A program made the position numbers and the translations under genes. The notes beneath the pieces are model-generated. The model was not told where the DNA came from and searched no databases. It worked only from the letters and a program-made list of their open reading frames with translations. From positions 59,570 to 123,569 of the forward strand of contig DYJE01000011.1 of assembly GCA_020723285.1 (NCBI GenBank): a stretch of 64,000 nt of DNA. The letters are read 5' to 3'. The stretch comes from Desulforapulum autotrophicum (lineage in GTDB: Bacteria; Desulfobacterota; Desulfobacteria; Desulfobacterales; Desulfolunaceae). Positions 20,233 to 30,422 of the stretch are shown here, in pieces (within the stretch, counting starts at the first letter, position 1; every line of letters begins with the position of its first letter).

Positions 20233-22224
20233 ATGTCAGTATTTAAAATACATTCCACCTTCGAGCCCAGGGGCGACCAGCCCAAAGCCATCGATAAACT
20301 GTGCTCGGGGCTGAGATCCGGCAAAGATCACCAGGTGCTCTTAGGGGTCACGGGGTCGGGCAAGACCTTCACCATGGCCCATGTGATCGAACGCATGCAG
20401 AAACCCGCCCTGATCATCGCTCCCAATAAAACTCTGGCGGCCCAGCTGTTTGACGAGTTCAGAGGTTTTTTTCCTGAAAACGCCGTGGAATACTTTGTCA
20501 GTTACTACGACTATTACCAGCCCGAAGCCTACATCCCGTCGAGTGACACCTACATCCAGAAGGATTCGTCCATCAACGAGCTTATCGACAAGATGCGTCA
20601 CTCGGCCACCCGCAACGTTCTTTCACGGAACGATGTCATTGTGGTGGCCAGTGTTTCGTGCATTTACGGTCTTGGCGCTCCCGAAGACTATCTGGCTCTA
20701 CGGGTGGAGCTTGAAACCGGCATGGAACTGAACCGGGACAAGCTTCTTGAAGATCTGGTGGCTATTCAGTACGAACGAAACGATTACGATTTTTACCGGG
20801 GAACGTTCCGGGTGCGCGGCGACCGCGTGGAAATATTTCCGGCCTACGAGGAAAACCTGGCGATCCGTATTGAGTTTTTCGGCGATGAAATCGATTCCAT
20901 GTCGGAAATCGATCCGCTCAAGGGCGATGTCATCAAGTCCATCAGAAAAACGGCCATATACCCTGCAAGCCATTACGTCACACAGAGCAACACCCGGAAA
21001 CGGGTCATTGAAACGGTCACGGAAGAGCTTCAAGAACGCATCCGCTATTTCAGGGATGCAAACAAGCTTGTGGAAGCCCAGCGCATCGAGGAACGGACGA
21101 ACCATGATCTGGAAATGCTCAGTGAGATCGGCTACTGCAATGGGATAGAGAATTATTCCAGACACATTTCCGGCAGGTGCGCCGGTGAGCCCCCTCCCAC
21201 ACTTCTCGATTACTTTCCGGACGACTTTCTTCTGTTTATCGATGAAAGCCATATCGCCGTACCCCAGCTCAAAGCCATGTACCGGGGGGACCGTTCACGG
21301 AAAACGACCCTGGTGGAATTCGGGTTTCGTCTTCCGTCGGCGGTTGACAACCGGCCGCTTCAGTTTGAGGAATTCTGCCGGAGGGTTCATCGGACCGTCT
21401 ACGTGTCCGCAACACCGGCGGATTACGAACTGGATGCCGCGGAAGAGAACGTGGTTGAACAGATCGTCCGCCCCACCGGGCTCATCGATCCTGAAATTGA
21501 AGTCCGTCCGGCCACATACCAGGTGGACGACCTTTACCAGGAAATCCTCAAACGGGTGAACCGTCAGGAGCGCGTGCTGGTAACCACGCTGACCAAACGC
21601 ATGGCGGAAGACCTCACGGATTACTATTCCGATCTCAATATCAGGGTTCGCTACATGCACTCGGATGTGAAAACCATGGAGCGGATTGAAATCATCCGTG
21701 ACCTTCGCATGGGCGTTTACGATGTTCTGGTGGGTATCAACCTGTTGCGTGAGGGACTCGACATCCCCGAAGTCTCGCTGGTGGCCGTGCTCGATGCGGA
21801 CAAGGAAGGTTTTCTTCGCTCGGAGCGGTCTCTGGTCCAGACCTGCGGAAGGGCTGCCCGGAACGTCAACGGAAGGGTGATCCTTTACGCGGACAACATC
21901 ACCGGGTCCATGACGTACGCCATGAACGAGACAAAACGAAGGCGGGAGATTCAAAAAAAATTCAACGAGAACCACGGCATCACCCCGCAGACCATACAAA
22001 AGGACATTCTCGCCACATTCGGCGATATGTACGTGTTCAACGCCGATCAGGTCGTCTCGGCCGTGGCGGAAAAGAAAACCGATTACCAGAGCATGGACCA
22101 GCTCCCCGACATCATCGCGAACCTGGAAAAAGAGATGCGTCAGGCGGCCAAAGAGCTTGCTTTTGAAAAAGCGGCAAAACTCAGGGATCAGATCAAGGAA
22201 CTGAAAAAACTCAGTCTGATGTAA
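20233..22224 (+). CDS. uvrB: UvrABC excinuclease subunit B
   Basis: DNA damage-verifying helicase-like subunit of nucleotide excision repair. 663 residues: Walker [12 protein letters not shown], the damage-probing beta-hairpin [18 protein letters not shown], helicase motif II DESH, later helicase motifs ([26 protein letters not shown]), and the C-terminal UVR motif [16 protein letters not shown] that binds UvrC. It lies 4 bases upstream of uvrC, an uncommon direct pairing that couples the two repair subunits. Confidence 0.97.
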   Translation: MSVFKIHSTFEPRGDQPKAIDKLCSGLRSGKDHQVLLGVTGSGKTFTMAHVIERMQKPALIIAPNKTLAAQLFDEFRGFFPENAVEYFVSYYDYYQPEAYIPSSDTYIQKDSSINELIDKMRHSATRNVLSRNDVIVVASVSCIYGLGAPEDYLALRVELETGMELNRDKLLEDLVAIQYERNDYDFYRGTFRVRGDRVEIFPAYEENLAIRIEFFGDEIDSMSEIDPLKGDVIKSIRKTAIYPASHYVTQSNTRKRVIETVTEELQERIRYFRDANKLVEAQRIEERTNHDLEMLSEIGYCNGIENYSRHISGRCAGEPPPTLLDYFPDDFLLFIDESHIAVPQLKAMYRGDRSRKTTLVEFGFRLPSAVDNRPLQFEEFCRRVHRTVYVSATPADYELDAAEENVVEQIVRPTGLIDPEIEVRPATYQVDDLYQEILKRVNRQERVLVTTLTKRMAEDLTDYYSDLNIRVRYMHSDVKTMERIEIIRDLRMGVYDVLVGINLLREGLDIPEVSLVAVLDADKEGFLRSERSLVQTCGRAARNVNGRVILYADNITGSMTYAMNETKRRREIQKKFNENHGITPQTIQKDILATFGDMYVFNADQVVSAVAEKKTDYQSMDQLPDIIANLEKEMRQAAKELAFEKAAKLRDQIKELKKLSLM

Positions 22225-22227
22225 GCC

Positions 22228-24069
22228 ATGACACATACCACGTCGAACGACACGAAATCCATACTTTCCGAACGGGTGAACACCCTTTCCTCCGGCCCCG
22301 GTGTTTACCTGATGAAAAACGGAAGCGGGGACGTGATCTACGTCGGAAAAGCCAAGAACCTTAAGAAAAGGGTGGGATCCTACTTCAAGCGTGAAAATTA
22401 TTCGGATATGAAAACCGGAGTCCTTGTGGGGAAAATCCAGCAGTTCGACACCATCCTCACCGCGACGGAACAGGAAGCTCTGATTCTTGAAGCCAACCTG
22501 ATCCGCAAACACAAACCCCGGTACAACGTGATCCTGAAAGACGACAAACGGTATCCGCTTCTCAGGATCGACGTCACCACCGAGTATCCCAACCTCACCA
22601 TTGCTCGAAAAATGAAAAAGGATGGCGCATTGTACTTCGGTCCCTATGCGTCAGCCGGAGCTGTACATCAGACAGTGAAATTCATCAACAAGACGTTCAA
22701 GCTGAGAAAATGCCATTCCAGAATGTTTAAAAACAGGACACGTCCCTGTCTGAATCATCAGATCGGTGCCTGTCTTGCCCCGTGCTGCCTTGATGTGGAC
22801 AACGAAGAATACAAACGGATCATCGACGAGGTGGCTCTGTTTTTAAAAGGTAAAACACCGGATCTGATCCGCCGGATTAAAAACGACATGGCGGCAGCGG
22901 CCATGGATGAACGTTACGAGGAAGCGGCCCAGTTGCGTGACAGGTTGTTCGCCATAGAAAAAACCCTTGAAAAACAGCATGTGGTTTCAACGGACATGGT
23001 GGACCGTGATGTTATCGCCGTGTCAAAAGGTACAAGTCTTTCACTGATCACCGTCCTTTCCATTCGAGGAGGCGGCCTTTCCGGCTCAAGGCATTTTACC
23101 TTTCATGAAACTCTTGCGGACGATGAGGCGCTGATCGGCACCTTTATCTGTCAGTATTATGAAACAGCGCCGTTCATTCCTCCGGAAATCGTGGTTCCTG
23201 TTCTTCCCGACGATCATCAGGCTGTGTCCGAGTTCTTGAAAAACCTTAGAAAATCGCAGGTCGTCCTCGTCGAACCCCGGCGTGGCGATAAACTCCGCTA
23301 CATCGAAATGGCAAAACAGAACGGAGCCAAAGAGCTGGAGGATCGTGAGAATGCAAGCCGAAGCAGTACGAACCTTCTGCTCCGTCTGAAGAAAAAGCTC
23401 GGGATGGAAAAGATTCCGGCACGGATCGAGTGTTTCGACAATTCCAATATCTCAGGGAAAGAGCCTGTTTCCGCCATGGTGGTTTTCAAGGATGGAAAGC
23501 CTTTCAAATCAGGTTATCGGAAATACACTCTCAAAACAGTCGACATTCAGGATGATTACTCGTACATGAATGAAGTTTTGAGACGGCGGTACGCCAAAGA
23601 TGACCCGGACACGCCGCTGCCGGACCTTCTGATGGTGGACGGGGGGAAAGGTCAGTTGAATGTGGCGGTTTCCGTTCTGAAAGAAGTGGCTGTGGACAAT
23701 GCTTTTCATGTGGTGGGCATCGCAAAAAAAGACGAACGCAAAGGGGAAACCATGGACAAGATCTTCGTTCCCGGAAGATCAAACCCCTTGAATTTTTCTC
23801 GCGACGAAGATCTGCTTTTCTTTCTCCAGAGTATCCGCGACGAAGCCCATCGGTTTGTCATCCAGTTTCACAGAAAACGGCGCAATACTGAAAGCCTGGC
23901 TTCGATTTTCGATACGATTCCGGGCATCGGACCTAAGCGAAAGAAAAACCTGTTGATTCGTTTCGGTGGAATGGAAAATCTGAGAAGCGCGACACTGGAA
24001 GATCTGATGGCCGTGGATGGGATAAGCGAACAAACTGCGCGGAAATTATATGAAGTAATACATAAATAA
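22228..24069 (+). CDS. uvrC: UvrABC excinuclease subunit C
   Basis: Nuclease making both incisions around a lesion. 613 residues: an N-terminal GIY-YIG domain (GVYLMKN then VIYVGKAKNLKKR) for the 3' cut, a Cys-containing central part (CLNHQIGACLAPC), a UVR motif (YEEAAQLRDRLFAIEK), the RNase H-like 5' nuclease domain (IECFDNSNISG, LPDLLMVDGGKGQLN), and a tandem helix-hairpin-helix end (IPGIGPKRKKNLL, VDGISEQTARKL). All catalytic regions look intact. Confidence 0.97.
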   Translation: MTHTTSNDTKSILSERVNTLSSGPGVYLMKNGSGDVIYVGKAKNLKKRVGSYFKRENYSDMKTGVLVGKIQQFDTILTATEQEALILEANLIRKHKPRYNVILKDDKRYPLLRIDVTTEYPNLTIARKMKKDGALYFGPYASAGAVHQTVKFINKTFKLRKCHSRMFKNRTRPCLNHQIGACLAPCCLDVDNEEYKRIIDEVALFLKGKTPDLIRRIKNDMAAAAMDERYEEAAQLRDRLFAIEKTLEKQHVVSTDMVDRDVIAVSKGTSLSLITVLSIRGGGLSGSRHFTFHETLADDEALIGTFICQYYETAPFIPPEIVVPVLPDDHQAVSEFLKNLRKSQVVLVEPRRGDKLRYIEMAKQNGAKELEDRENASRSSTNLLLRLKKKLGMEKIPARIECFDNSNISGKEPVSAMVVFKDGKPFKSGYRKYTLKTVDIQDDYSYMNEVLRRRYAKDDPDTPLPDLLMVDGGKGQLNVAVSVLKEVAVDNAFHVVGIAKKDERKGETMDKIFVPGRSNPLNFSRDEDLLFFLQSIRDEAHRFVIQFHRKRRNTESLASIFDTIPGIGPKRKKNLLIRFGGMENLRSATLEDLMAVDGISEQTARKLYEVIHK

Positions 24070-24079
24070 AATGATTTAT

Positions 24080-24868
24080 CTATTTAAATCTATTAATTTT
24101 TCTTATTTCATGAAGCTGGGCGTTATGAATGAATCGGTTGATGGTTTCCTCCTGATCCTGAGACAGTTTAATCATGGAACATCCCGCGAATCCTGAAAGA
24201 GGGTTGTAATCCGTATGCATTCGGACGATTTTGATCGTGCACTCCAGTGTGAATACCGATTCTGGGATTTCTCCGCCTGTTTTTAGAAGAACGCCCATTT
24301 TGGCGTAACTGCCGATTTTTAAATCCATCATGGGATTTCTGACCTTCAGGATTTTTTTGGGAATGAGAAGACCGATGCCTGAAATGGATATGTTATGAAA
24401 TTTGAAGTGTCTGCCTGAGTAATAGATATTTCCGTCAAGGGAAATTTTACCAAGGACATCAAAATTGACATTGGGCTGAAACCGGAATGCTGATCGGATG
24501 TTGATTTCCATGGCCGGGGGCTTGTATTCGATAAGGAGAGCTTCCGTTTTTCCCTGGTTGGACAGGCCGTAGTCCCTGATGAACTCGACAATCCGACAGG
24601 AATAGGCCAGTCTTGTTTTGCCGGCCAGCTCTTTCTTTACAAGCGAACTGATGTGCATCTGGTTGTAGGCTATATCCCGCTGAATTTTCTCTCCCGGTTG
24701 AGCCACCACAACATGTTTTTTTGTTTCGTCGGAGTCAAGCACGATGGATGACTTTGAAACAGGAGACATGGAGTCGAGATTGAAAACAAGATCGACTCCC
24801 ATGGCGGGTTTTAATCGGAATTCCAGTTCTTTATTCATAGGTTGAGATGCACGTTCCGGAAGGTTCAT
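24080..24868 (-). CDS. PilZ-domain protein (putative c-di-GMP receptor)
   Basis: C-di-GMP binding is inferred from a C-terminal PilZ domain: an Arg-rich switch around RSAFRFQPN (RxxxR-like spacing) and the NISISGIG element (the family's D/NxSxxG) about 30 residues later. The N-terminal 110 residues have the beta-rich look of the YcgR-type flanking domain, though I cannot confirm it. No signal peptide or membrane segment. Convergent with uvrC, 10 bases apart, with no obvious terminator between them. The start is unsure: ATG at 24868 or 24838, neither with a good ribosome site. With the diguanylate cyclase at 38.5-39.5 kb it suggests active c-di-GMP signalling. Confidence 0.75.
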   Translation of the reverse strand: MNLPERASQPMNKELEFRLKPAMGVDLVFNLDSMSPVSKSSIVLDSDETKKHVVVAQPGEKIQRDIAYNQMHISSLVKKELAGKTRLAYSCRIVEFIRDYGLSNQGKTEALLIEYKPPAMEINIRSAFRFQPNVNFDVLGKISLDGNIYYSGRHFKFHNISISGIGLLIPKKILKVRNPMMDLKIGSYAKMGVLLKTGGEIPESVFTLECTIKIVRMHTDYNPLSGFAGCSMIKLSQDQEETINRFIHNAQLHEIRKINRFK

Positions 24869-24981
24869 GTTAGTATGAAATATAAGTATTTCTAACACAG
24901 GGAACAACGGGTTGTAAAACGATATGTCTTGTCACGACGAATAATCCGGGAATGACGACGAACTTTATGAGGAAATAAAAC

Positions 24982-25012
24982 TCCCGTTTTACCTGAGACA
25001 GATAAAACGGGA
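24982..25012 (-). terminator. Intrinsic terminator of the HU gene
   Basis: Ten-base perfect stem TCCCGTTTTA (24982-24991) and TAAAACGGGA (25003-25012) with an 11-base loop, about 40 bases past the HU stop. On the minus strand it is followed by GTTTTATTT. Confidence 0.78.
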
Positions 25013-25053
25013 TGTATATATCGTATGGTGATATCGGTTTTAATACGTCAGGC

Positions 25054-25323
25054 TTATTTCATGGCGTCTTTGAGGGCTTTTCCGGGAACGAATTTGGGAA
25101 CGACGCGCGCGCCGATGCTGATTTCTTTACCGGTCTGGGGATTTCTGCCTTTTCTTGCTTTTCTTTCAACAGTTTTGAACGTACCAAAACCAACGAGAGT
25201 CACTGTGTCTTTTTTGGTCAGTGCTTCCGTGATGGAAGCAAGGACGCAGTCTACAGCGGCCTGGGCTTCTTTTTTTGAACTTACGACAGTGGCTACTTCG
25301 TTAATCAGATCACCTTTGTTCAT
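25054..25323 (-). CDS. hup: HU-family DNA-binding protein
   Basis: Histone-like nucleoid protein that bends DNA as a dimer. 89 residues starting MNKGDLINEVA, with the family signature GFGTFKTVERKARKGRNPQT and the minor-groove arm (RNPQTGKEI). The true start is at 25323, where AGGAGATTG precedes the ATG; an in-frame extension adds ten unrelated residues. Single gene with its own terminator and a long AT-rich upstream region. Confidence 0.96.
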   Translation of the reverse strand: MNKGDLINEVATVVSSKKEAQAAVDCVLASITEALTKKDTVTLVGFGTFKTVERKARKGRNPQTGKEISIGARVVPKFVPGKALKDAMK

Positions 25324-26046
25324 GATTGCAATCTCCTTTCTGTGAATTGGCATTAAAACACGACAGCTCTATGGTTCTAAGTTAAAGCGAAATACAACGG
25401 CGAATAAAATTATTTCTTTGATGATGAGACTTGGCTTATTATGTCTCAAGGAATTAATTAAAGAAAACTTGCAAAAGACACAATATCAACCCTTTGCGAG
25501 TTAAAACTACTTATTTGATTTACCCGTGTCAAGAAATAATTTCATGAACATTAAAAAAATTGATTCACGTAAGTGATTTTCAAGAATTTTTGAAAGGCCT
25601 TTCAATTCTGAATCACACGCGAATTCCTAAAATGGATTGATGGTTTCTTAAATAAAAGAATATTGTTTAACAGAAAAAAATGAATAAAAAAATAATGATA
25701 AATACCAAATATAACAATAAGATATATGTTGTCTTTTATGCGTGAAACATATAACTGTCAATATCTCATTGCTTAATATGCTGTTTTCAAAATCAATTTT
25801 TTTGTCATAATAAAAGTGTCAAACAAGCGGCATCAATAAAATGTGACCCAAACCATTCAATGCCCCAGATTTTCAAAAAAAATGTCCGTTTGATGTTTGA
25901 GCCAGCTTAAGTACACATCCGGATGCGCCTCAGCCCTTGAAAGTAAATGGCTTTTATGGCATTTTAAAGCGGCATTGAAATGGATTTATTGTATTGTAAT
26001 AAATTATTTAAAAACAGATTAATAAATTTAAAAGTTAATTTAATAC
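25324..26046. other. AT-rich 720-base divergent intergenic region between HU and trmJ
   Basis: No supportable gene. It is markedly AT-rich relative to its neighbours and must hold the minus-strand HU promoter and the plus-strand trmJ promoter. The only distinct structure is a 16-base perfect palindrome at 25590-25605. A 68-codon plus-strand frame at 25980 runs into trmJ out of frame and is not convincing. Confidence 0.6.
25590..25605. promoter_or_regulatory. Perfect 16-base palindrome TTGAAAGGCCTTTCAA
   Basis: A dyad with no loop, about 270 bases upstream of the HU start, in an AT-rich spacer. The flanks AGAAT and ATTCT extend the symmetry after a three-base insertion on the left. Such a perfect dyad suits a dimeric regulator better than an RNA hairpin. 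The protein is unknown. Confidence 0.35.
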
Positions 26047-26793
26047 ATGAATATTTCAAACCTTTCCGTTGTTCTGGTGGAGCCCCAGGGACCACTCAAT
26101 ATCGGTTCTGTCTGCCGAACCATGATGAATTTCGGTTTTTCGGATCTTCGACTTGTCAATCCCTGTGGTGCGTACAAAGGGCGTGAAGCTAGAAAAATGG
26201 CTCTCAAGTCAGAGACTCTTATCGATCAGGCCAGGGTTTTTGAACGATTGGAAGACGCGCTATCCGACCGCCATTTATCCATCGGCTCCACCCGACGACT
26301 TGGAAAGTACCGCGAAAACATCGTAACTCCAGACAAAGCCGCTGGAATGGTCGCAGATTATTCGGATGATTGCCGCATCGCACTGGTTTTCGGTCGTGAA
26401 GACCGCGGTCTTTTAACGGAGGAAATTGATTTGTGCCAGGCTCTGATCACCATTCCGACCCATGACGATTTTGCCTCCATGAATCTGGCCCAGGCCGTGG
26501 CCATCTGTCTTTATGAAATGAATAAAGCCCTTGGAAAAGATTTTGTGAACGTCAGTATACCCTTTGTACCGTGTGAAGGGGAAAAGCTTGAATCCATGTT
26601 CAGGCATATGAAAGAAACACTGCTGTTTATCGATTATTCTGATCCGTTGAGTCCGGATCATATTCTTCGGACATTTCGCATGATCTTTGGGAGAACCACT
26701 TTGAGTGACCGCGATGTCCGGGTGCTTCAGGGGTTGTGGAGCCGCATGGACTGGATTGAGTCTGAACGGCGCAAACATCTTTCTGTAATATAA
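26047..26793 (+). CDS. trmJ: tRNA/rRNA 2'-O-methyltransferase of the TrmJ (SpoU/SPOUT) family
   Basis: TrmJ methylates the 2'-OH of residue 32 in tRNA anticodon loops using SAM. The knotted SpoU core is complete: NIGSVCRTMMNFG (motif 1), ALVFGREDRGLLTEE (motif 2), and ITIPTHDDFASMNLAQAVAI (motif 3, SAM-binding). The 248 residues include the helical C-terminal extension typical of TrmJ. It stands alone after a long AT-rich spacer. Substrate specificity is inferred from family resemblance. Confidence 0.88.
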   Translation: MNISNLSVVLVEPQGPLNIGSVCRTMMNFGFSDLRLVNPCGAYKGREARKMALKSETLIDQARVFERLEDALSDRHLSIGSTRRLGKYRENIVTPDKAAGMVADYSDDCRIALVFGREDRGLLTEEIDLCQALITIPTHDDFASMNLAQAVAICLYEMNKALGKDFVNVSIPFVPCEGEKLESMFRHMKETLLFIDYSDPLSPDHILRTFRMIFGRTTLSDRDVRVLQGLWSRMDWIESERRKHLSVI

Positions 26794-26844
26794 ACGCGCG
26801 TGTTGACCCTGTTTTTTTGATTTTTACGCCTGCACGGATAAATC

Positions 26845-26895
26845 TTGACAACAAAAAACATCGCGTGTTAGGTAACTGACTGAGCGCTCGTTCAG
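26845..26895 (+). promoter_or_regulatory. Promoter and TetR-type operator of the TetR gene
   Basis: A consensus -35 TTGACA (26845-26850) is followed 17-18 bases on by a weak -10 (around TTAGGTA). Directly overlapping the expected start site is an interrupted palindrome CTGACTGAGC/GCTCGTTCAG (26876-26895, 8 of 10 positions symmetric, core GAGCGCTC). The TGAGCGCTCGTTCA form resembles operators of FadR/AcrR-like TetR proteins. The regulator gene starts 60 bases downstream, so negative autoregulation is likely. Confidence 0.6.
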
Positions 26896-26955
26896 AACAC
26901 AACGCCTGGCAAAATTTAACGTTATCGGTTCATTCACGACATCTTCTGGGTCACC

Positions 26956-27603
26956 ATGAAAAAGAAAGAACGAACAAAAGAGGTATCAACCCAGGTCAAA
27001 AACCCCGATCTGGTCCAGAGACGACGAAGGCAGATCGTCGACGCCGCCGTGCGGCTGTTCATACAGAACGGTTTCCACAAAACAACGACCCGCCAGATCG
27101 CCAGTGCAGCCGGTTTTTCCATCGGCTCCCTCTATGAATATGTCGCGTCCAAAGACGATGTGCTTTATCTGGTGTGCGATGCTATTCACGAAGAGGTGGA
27201 GCAAGGTGTTGCAGCGGCTCTTTCAAGACACACCACAGATATTTCCGCGCTCAAGGAAGTGATCATGGAATACATCATCGTCTGTGATCGCATGAAAGAC
27301 CATCTCTTGCTTATCTATCAGGAAACGAAGTCTCTTCCTAAAAAATGGCGGAGCAACGTGCTCCAGAATGAGGTCCGGATTACGGATATCTTTGTCGATG
27401 TGATTGCGCGGACCATTGCCGCAGGCGAACTTCCGAACATGGACCATCGGTCAGTGGAACTTCTGGCCCATAACATAACGGTGCTGGGACACATGTGGAC
27501 GTTTCGCCAGTGGTTTCTCAACAGGCAGTATACCCTCGAAGAATACATAACATTTCAGACCGAATTTATTTTGAGTGCGGCCATAGATCGGACTAAACCC
27601 TGA
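26956..27603 (+). CDS. TetR/AcrR-family transcriptional regulator
   Basis: 215 residues: a Lys/Arg-rich head, then the N-terminal helix-turn-helix (RRRQIVDAAVRLFIQNGFHK, ending TTTRQIASAAGFSIGSLYEY) and a C-terminal ligand-binding half. The pattern is close to FadR-type regulators of acyl-CoA metabolism, but the ligand cannot be read from sequence. It precedes sucCD by about 80 bases in the same direction, so it could regulate that block as well as itself through the palindrome at 26876-26895. Confidence 0.85.
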   Translation: MKKKERTKEVSTQVKNPDLVQRRRRQIVDAAVRLFIQNGFHKTTTRQIASAAGFSIGSLYEYVASKDDVLYLVCDAIHEEVEQGVAAALSRHTTDISALKEVIMEYIIVCDRMKDHLLLIYQETKSLPKKWRSNVLQNEVRITDIFVDVIARTIAAGELPNMDHRSVELLAHNITVLGHMWTFRQWFLNRQYTLEEYITFQTEFILSAAIDRTKP

Positions 27604-27683
27604 ACGAGAACGTGGAGCGGCCCACACGATTAACACTATGAATGTGAAACTCATAAACGTTGAAAGACGATGGAGTGTGAACA

Positions 27684-28847
27684 ATGAAAATCCATGAATA
27701 TCAGGCTAAAAACATTTTTTCGGACTACGGAATACCTGTTCCCAAGGGGAACGTCGTGTTTACGGTGAACGAAGCTTCAAAGGTGGCTGAAAACCTGGGA
27801 TCTTTTCCGGTTGTGGTCAAGGCCCAGATTCATGCCGGAGGCCGTGGAAAAGGAGGCGGTGTGAAGCTGGCTCATACCCGTGATGACGTGGAAACCTTGT
27901 CCGCTCAAATACTTGGCATGAAACTGGTGACCCATCAGACAGGACCGGAAGGTCAGGCGGTCGGAAAGCTTTTGATAGAACAGGGACTGGATATCCGGCG
28001 CGAGATGTATCTGGGGATCGTTCCGGACAGAAGTTCTGCGGACATCGTGATCATGGCAAGCGTTGACGGCGGCATGGATATCGAAGAGGTTGCTGATAAG
28101 ACACCGGATCGAATTGTAAAGGTTCATGTGGACCCACTGGGCGGTCTTCAGCCATACCATGGCAGGCAAATTGCCTACAGCCTTGAGCTCCCCGATGATG
28201 CCGTCAAACCGTTTATGGTCCTGCTATCCAGTCTTTACAAACTTTTCATGGATCTGGACTGTTCACTTGTTGAAATCAACCCTTTGATTCTCACAGGCTC
28301 GAACACCCTTGTGGCACTTGATGCCAAAATGGATTTCGATGACAACGCTCTTTACCGTCATCCTGAAATCCGTGAGCTCCGGGACGAAACGGAAGAGGCC
28401 CCCCTTGAGGTGGAAGCGTCAAAATACCATCTGAATTATATCAGTCTTGACGGCAATATCGGGAATATTGTAAATGGCGCGGGTCTTGCTATGGCCACCA
28501 TGGACATCATCAAGCTGGCCGGGGCCAATCCCGCCAATTTTCTGGATGTCGGAGGTGGAGCCACATCGGAGATGGTTGAAAACGCCTTTCGCATTCTATT
28601 GAAGGATGAAAAAGTCAAAGGCATTCTGATCAACATTTTCGGCGGCATTCTAAGGTGCGACGTTTTTGCCGATGGTGTGGTCCGGGCCGCGCGGAATACA
28701 GGAATTCATATTCCTGTGGTGGTGCGCATGGAAGGTACCAATGTTGAAAAAGGCAGACAGATTCTGGCCGACAGCGGACTGAATCTCGAAACGGCTGCTG
28801 ATCTGAAAGACGCCGCGAAAAAAATCGCAGCGATCATCAAAAACTGA
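27684..28847 (+). CDS. sucC: Succinyl-CoA synthetase (ADP-forming) beta subunit
   Basis: TCA-cycle enzyme interconverting succinyl-CoA and succinate with ADP or GDP phosphorylation. 387 residues with an N-terminal ATP-grasp fold ([48 protein letters not shown]) and the C-terminal CoA-ligase domain ([22 protein letters not shown]). Followed 22 bases later by sucD. Confidence 0.97.
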   Translation: MKIHEYQAKNIFSDYGIPVPKGNVVFTVNEASKVAENLGSFPVVVKAQIHAGGRGKGGGVKLAHTRDDVETLSAQILGMKLVTHQTGPEGQAVGKLLIEQGLDIRREMYLGIVPDRSSADIVIMASVDGGMDIEEVADKTPDRIVKVHVDPLGGLQPYHGRQIAYSLELPDDAVKPFMVLLSSLYKLFMDLDCSLVEINPLILTGSNTLVALDAKMDFDDNALYRHPEIRELRDETEEAPLEVEASKYHLNYISLDGNIGNIVNGAGLAMATMDIIKLAGANPANFLDVGGGATSEMVENAFRILLKDEKVKGILINIFGGILRCDVFADGVVRAARNTGIHIPVVVRMEGTNVEKGRQILADSGLNLETAADLKDAAKKIAAIIKN

Positions 28848-28869
28848 AAATGGACCGAGGAGATCTAAC

Positions 28870-29745
28870 GTGAGCATTTATGTCGATAAAAACACACGGC
28901 TTCTTGTCCAGGGAATGACGGGCAGGGAAGGAACATTTCATACGCTTCAGTGCCGGGCTTACGGAACGAACGTGGTGGCCGGAGTTACACCGGGAAAAGG
29001 CGGCCTGACCCATGAAGACATCCCTGTTTTCAATACGGTGAAAGATGCCAGAAAAAAAACAGAGGCCAACGCCAGTATGATTTTCGTCCCGCCTCCCTTT
29101 GCTGCGGACGCCATCATGGAGGCGGTGGATGCGGGGATCGAACTGGTGGTCTGCATCACCGAAGGCATTCCTGTTCTGGATATGATGCGGGTCAAAAAAT
29201 ACATGGCTGGCAAGCGGTCACGGCTGATCGGGCCGAACTGTCCGGGTGTGATCACGCCGGGTCAGTGCAAGATCGGTATCATGCCCGGCCCCATGCACAA
29301 GCCCGGCGGACCGGCCGGTGTGGTGTCGCGGTCAGGTACCCTGACTTATGAAGTGGTTCACCAGCTTTCGGCCCAGAATATCGGGCAGACCACCTGTGTG
29401 GGCATCGGCGGTGACCCGGTGAACGGCACCCAGTTCGTGGATGTGCTTGAAGCTTTTCAAAACGATCCCGACACCCAGGGAATCGTCATGGTGGGTGAAA
29501 TCGGTGGAAATGCCGAAGAGCAGGCAGCGGAATTCATCAAAAAACATGTGACGAAACCCGTGGTCGGTTTCATTGCCGGTCTTACGGCACCTCCGGGACG
29601 CCGTATGGGCCATGCCGGGGCCATTATCAGCGGCAGCAGCGGTACAGGTCAGGCCAAACTTTCAGCTTTAAGGGACAACGGCGTGACGGTCTGTGAAAAT
29701 CTGGGGGAATTGGGAGAAATCTGCAAGCATGTGTTCGGCAAATAA
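28870..29745 (+). CDS. sucD: Succinyl-CoA synthetase alpha subunit
   Basis: CoA-binding and phosphohistidine-carrying subunit. GTG start at 28870. Motifs: [13 protein letters not shown] (CoA-binding Rossmann fold), [24 protein letters not shown], and [13 protein letters not shown] with the phosphorylated His. 291 residues, normal length. Directly upstream of sdhC, so succinyl-CoA to succinate to fumarate steps are encoded consecutively. Confidence 0.97.
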   Translation: MSIYVDKNTRLLVQGMTGREGTFHTLQCRAYGTNVVAGVTPGKGGLTHEDIPVFNTVKDARKKTEANASMIFVPPPFAADAIMEAVDAGIELVVCITEGIPVLDMMRVKKYMAGKRSRLIGPNCPGVITPGQCKIGIMPGPMHKPGGPAGVVSRSGTLTYEVVHQLSAQNIGQTTCVGIGGDPVNGTQFVDVLEAFQNDPDTQGIVMVGEIGGNAEEQAAEFIKKHVTKPVVGFIAGLTAPPGRRMGHAGAIISGSSGTGQAKLSALRDNGVTVCENLGELGEICKHVFGK

Positions 29746-29765
29746 AAGAAAAGGAGCTTAAAATC

Positions 29766-30404
29766 ATGTCCTGGTTGACTGATACATTGACGAGTTCCAT
29801 CGGAAAAAAGTTGTTGATGGCCGCGAGCGGCCTGTTCTTCTGCTGTTTTCTCGTGGTTCATCTGATCGGTAATCTGACTGTTTTCGGCGGGAGTGAAACC
29901 TTCAACAGTTATGTGGATCATCTTCACAGCCTTGGTCCTTTGATCCGGATCGCAGAGGTTCTGATGGCTATTTTCGCCTTCGTACATGTCGTCACCGGAC
30001 TGAGTCTGGCTCTTGACAATTTCAAAGCCCGGCCTGTCAAATACGAGATGAAGAAAAACGGTGGAGGCAGAACCCTTGGATCAGCTACCATGCCTTACAC
30101 CGGTCTTGTTCTGCTGCTGTTCGTCCTGGTTCACCTCAAAGGGTTTCATTTTGCCGACCACACATCCCGCTCGGTGTTCGATATCATGACAGGCGCGTTC
30201 AGCGATCCAGTCATTGTAGGGTTCTATGTGTTCGCCATGGCCGTCGTCGCCGTTCATGTCAGCCACGGATTCTGGAGCGCTTTCCAGACTCTGGGGCTCA
30301 ACCATGAAAAATACACCCCGGCCATCAAGGGACTTTCCTTGATCTTCAGTCTGACGGTAGGCGTGGGATTCGGTTTTATTCCTGTATGGCTATCATTCTT
30401 TTAA
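29766..30404 (+). CDS. sdhC: Succinate dehydrogenase/fumarate reductase cytochrome b subunit (b558 family)
   Basis: Membrane anchor carrying haem b and the quinone site. The 212-residue protein has five hydrophobic segments with candidate haem-ligand histidines (VVHLIGNL, FVHVVTG, LVHLKGFH, AVHVSHG). This single large anchor is the Bacillus/epsilon-type arrangement (type B), which uses one five-helix subunit rather than SdhC plus SdhD. Strong ribosome site AAGGAG before ATG 29766. Order sdhC-A-B. Confidence 0.92.
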   Translation: MSWLTDTLTSSIGKKLLMAASGLFFCCFLVVHLIGNLTVFGGSETFNSYVDHLHSLGPLIRIAEVLMAIFAFVHVVTGLSLALDNFKARPVKYEMKKNGGGRTLGSATMPYTGLVLLLFVLVHLKGFHFADHTSRSVFDIMTGAFSDPVIVGFYVFAMAVVAVHVSHGFWSAFQTLGLNHEKYTPAIKGLSLIFSLTVGVGFGFIPVWLSFF

Positions 30405-30422
30405 CGGTAATGGAGCGGAACG

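Noticed and set aside
25980..26186. 68-codon frame overlapping trmJ
   Set aside because: Different frame from trmJ, no ribosome site, low-complexity start.
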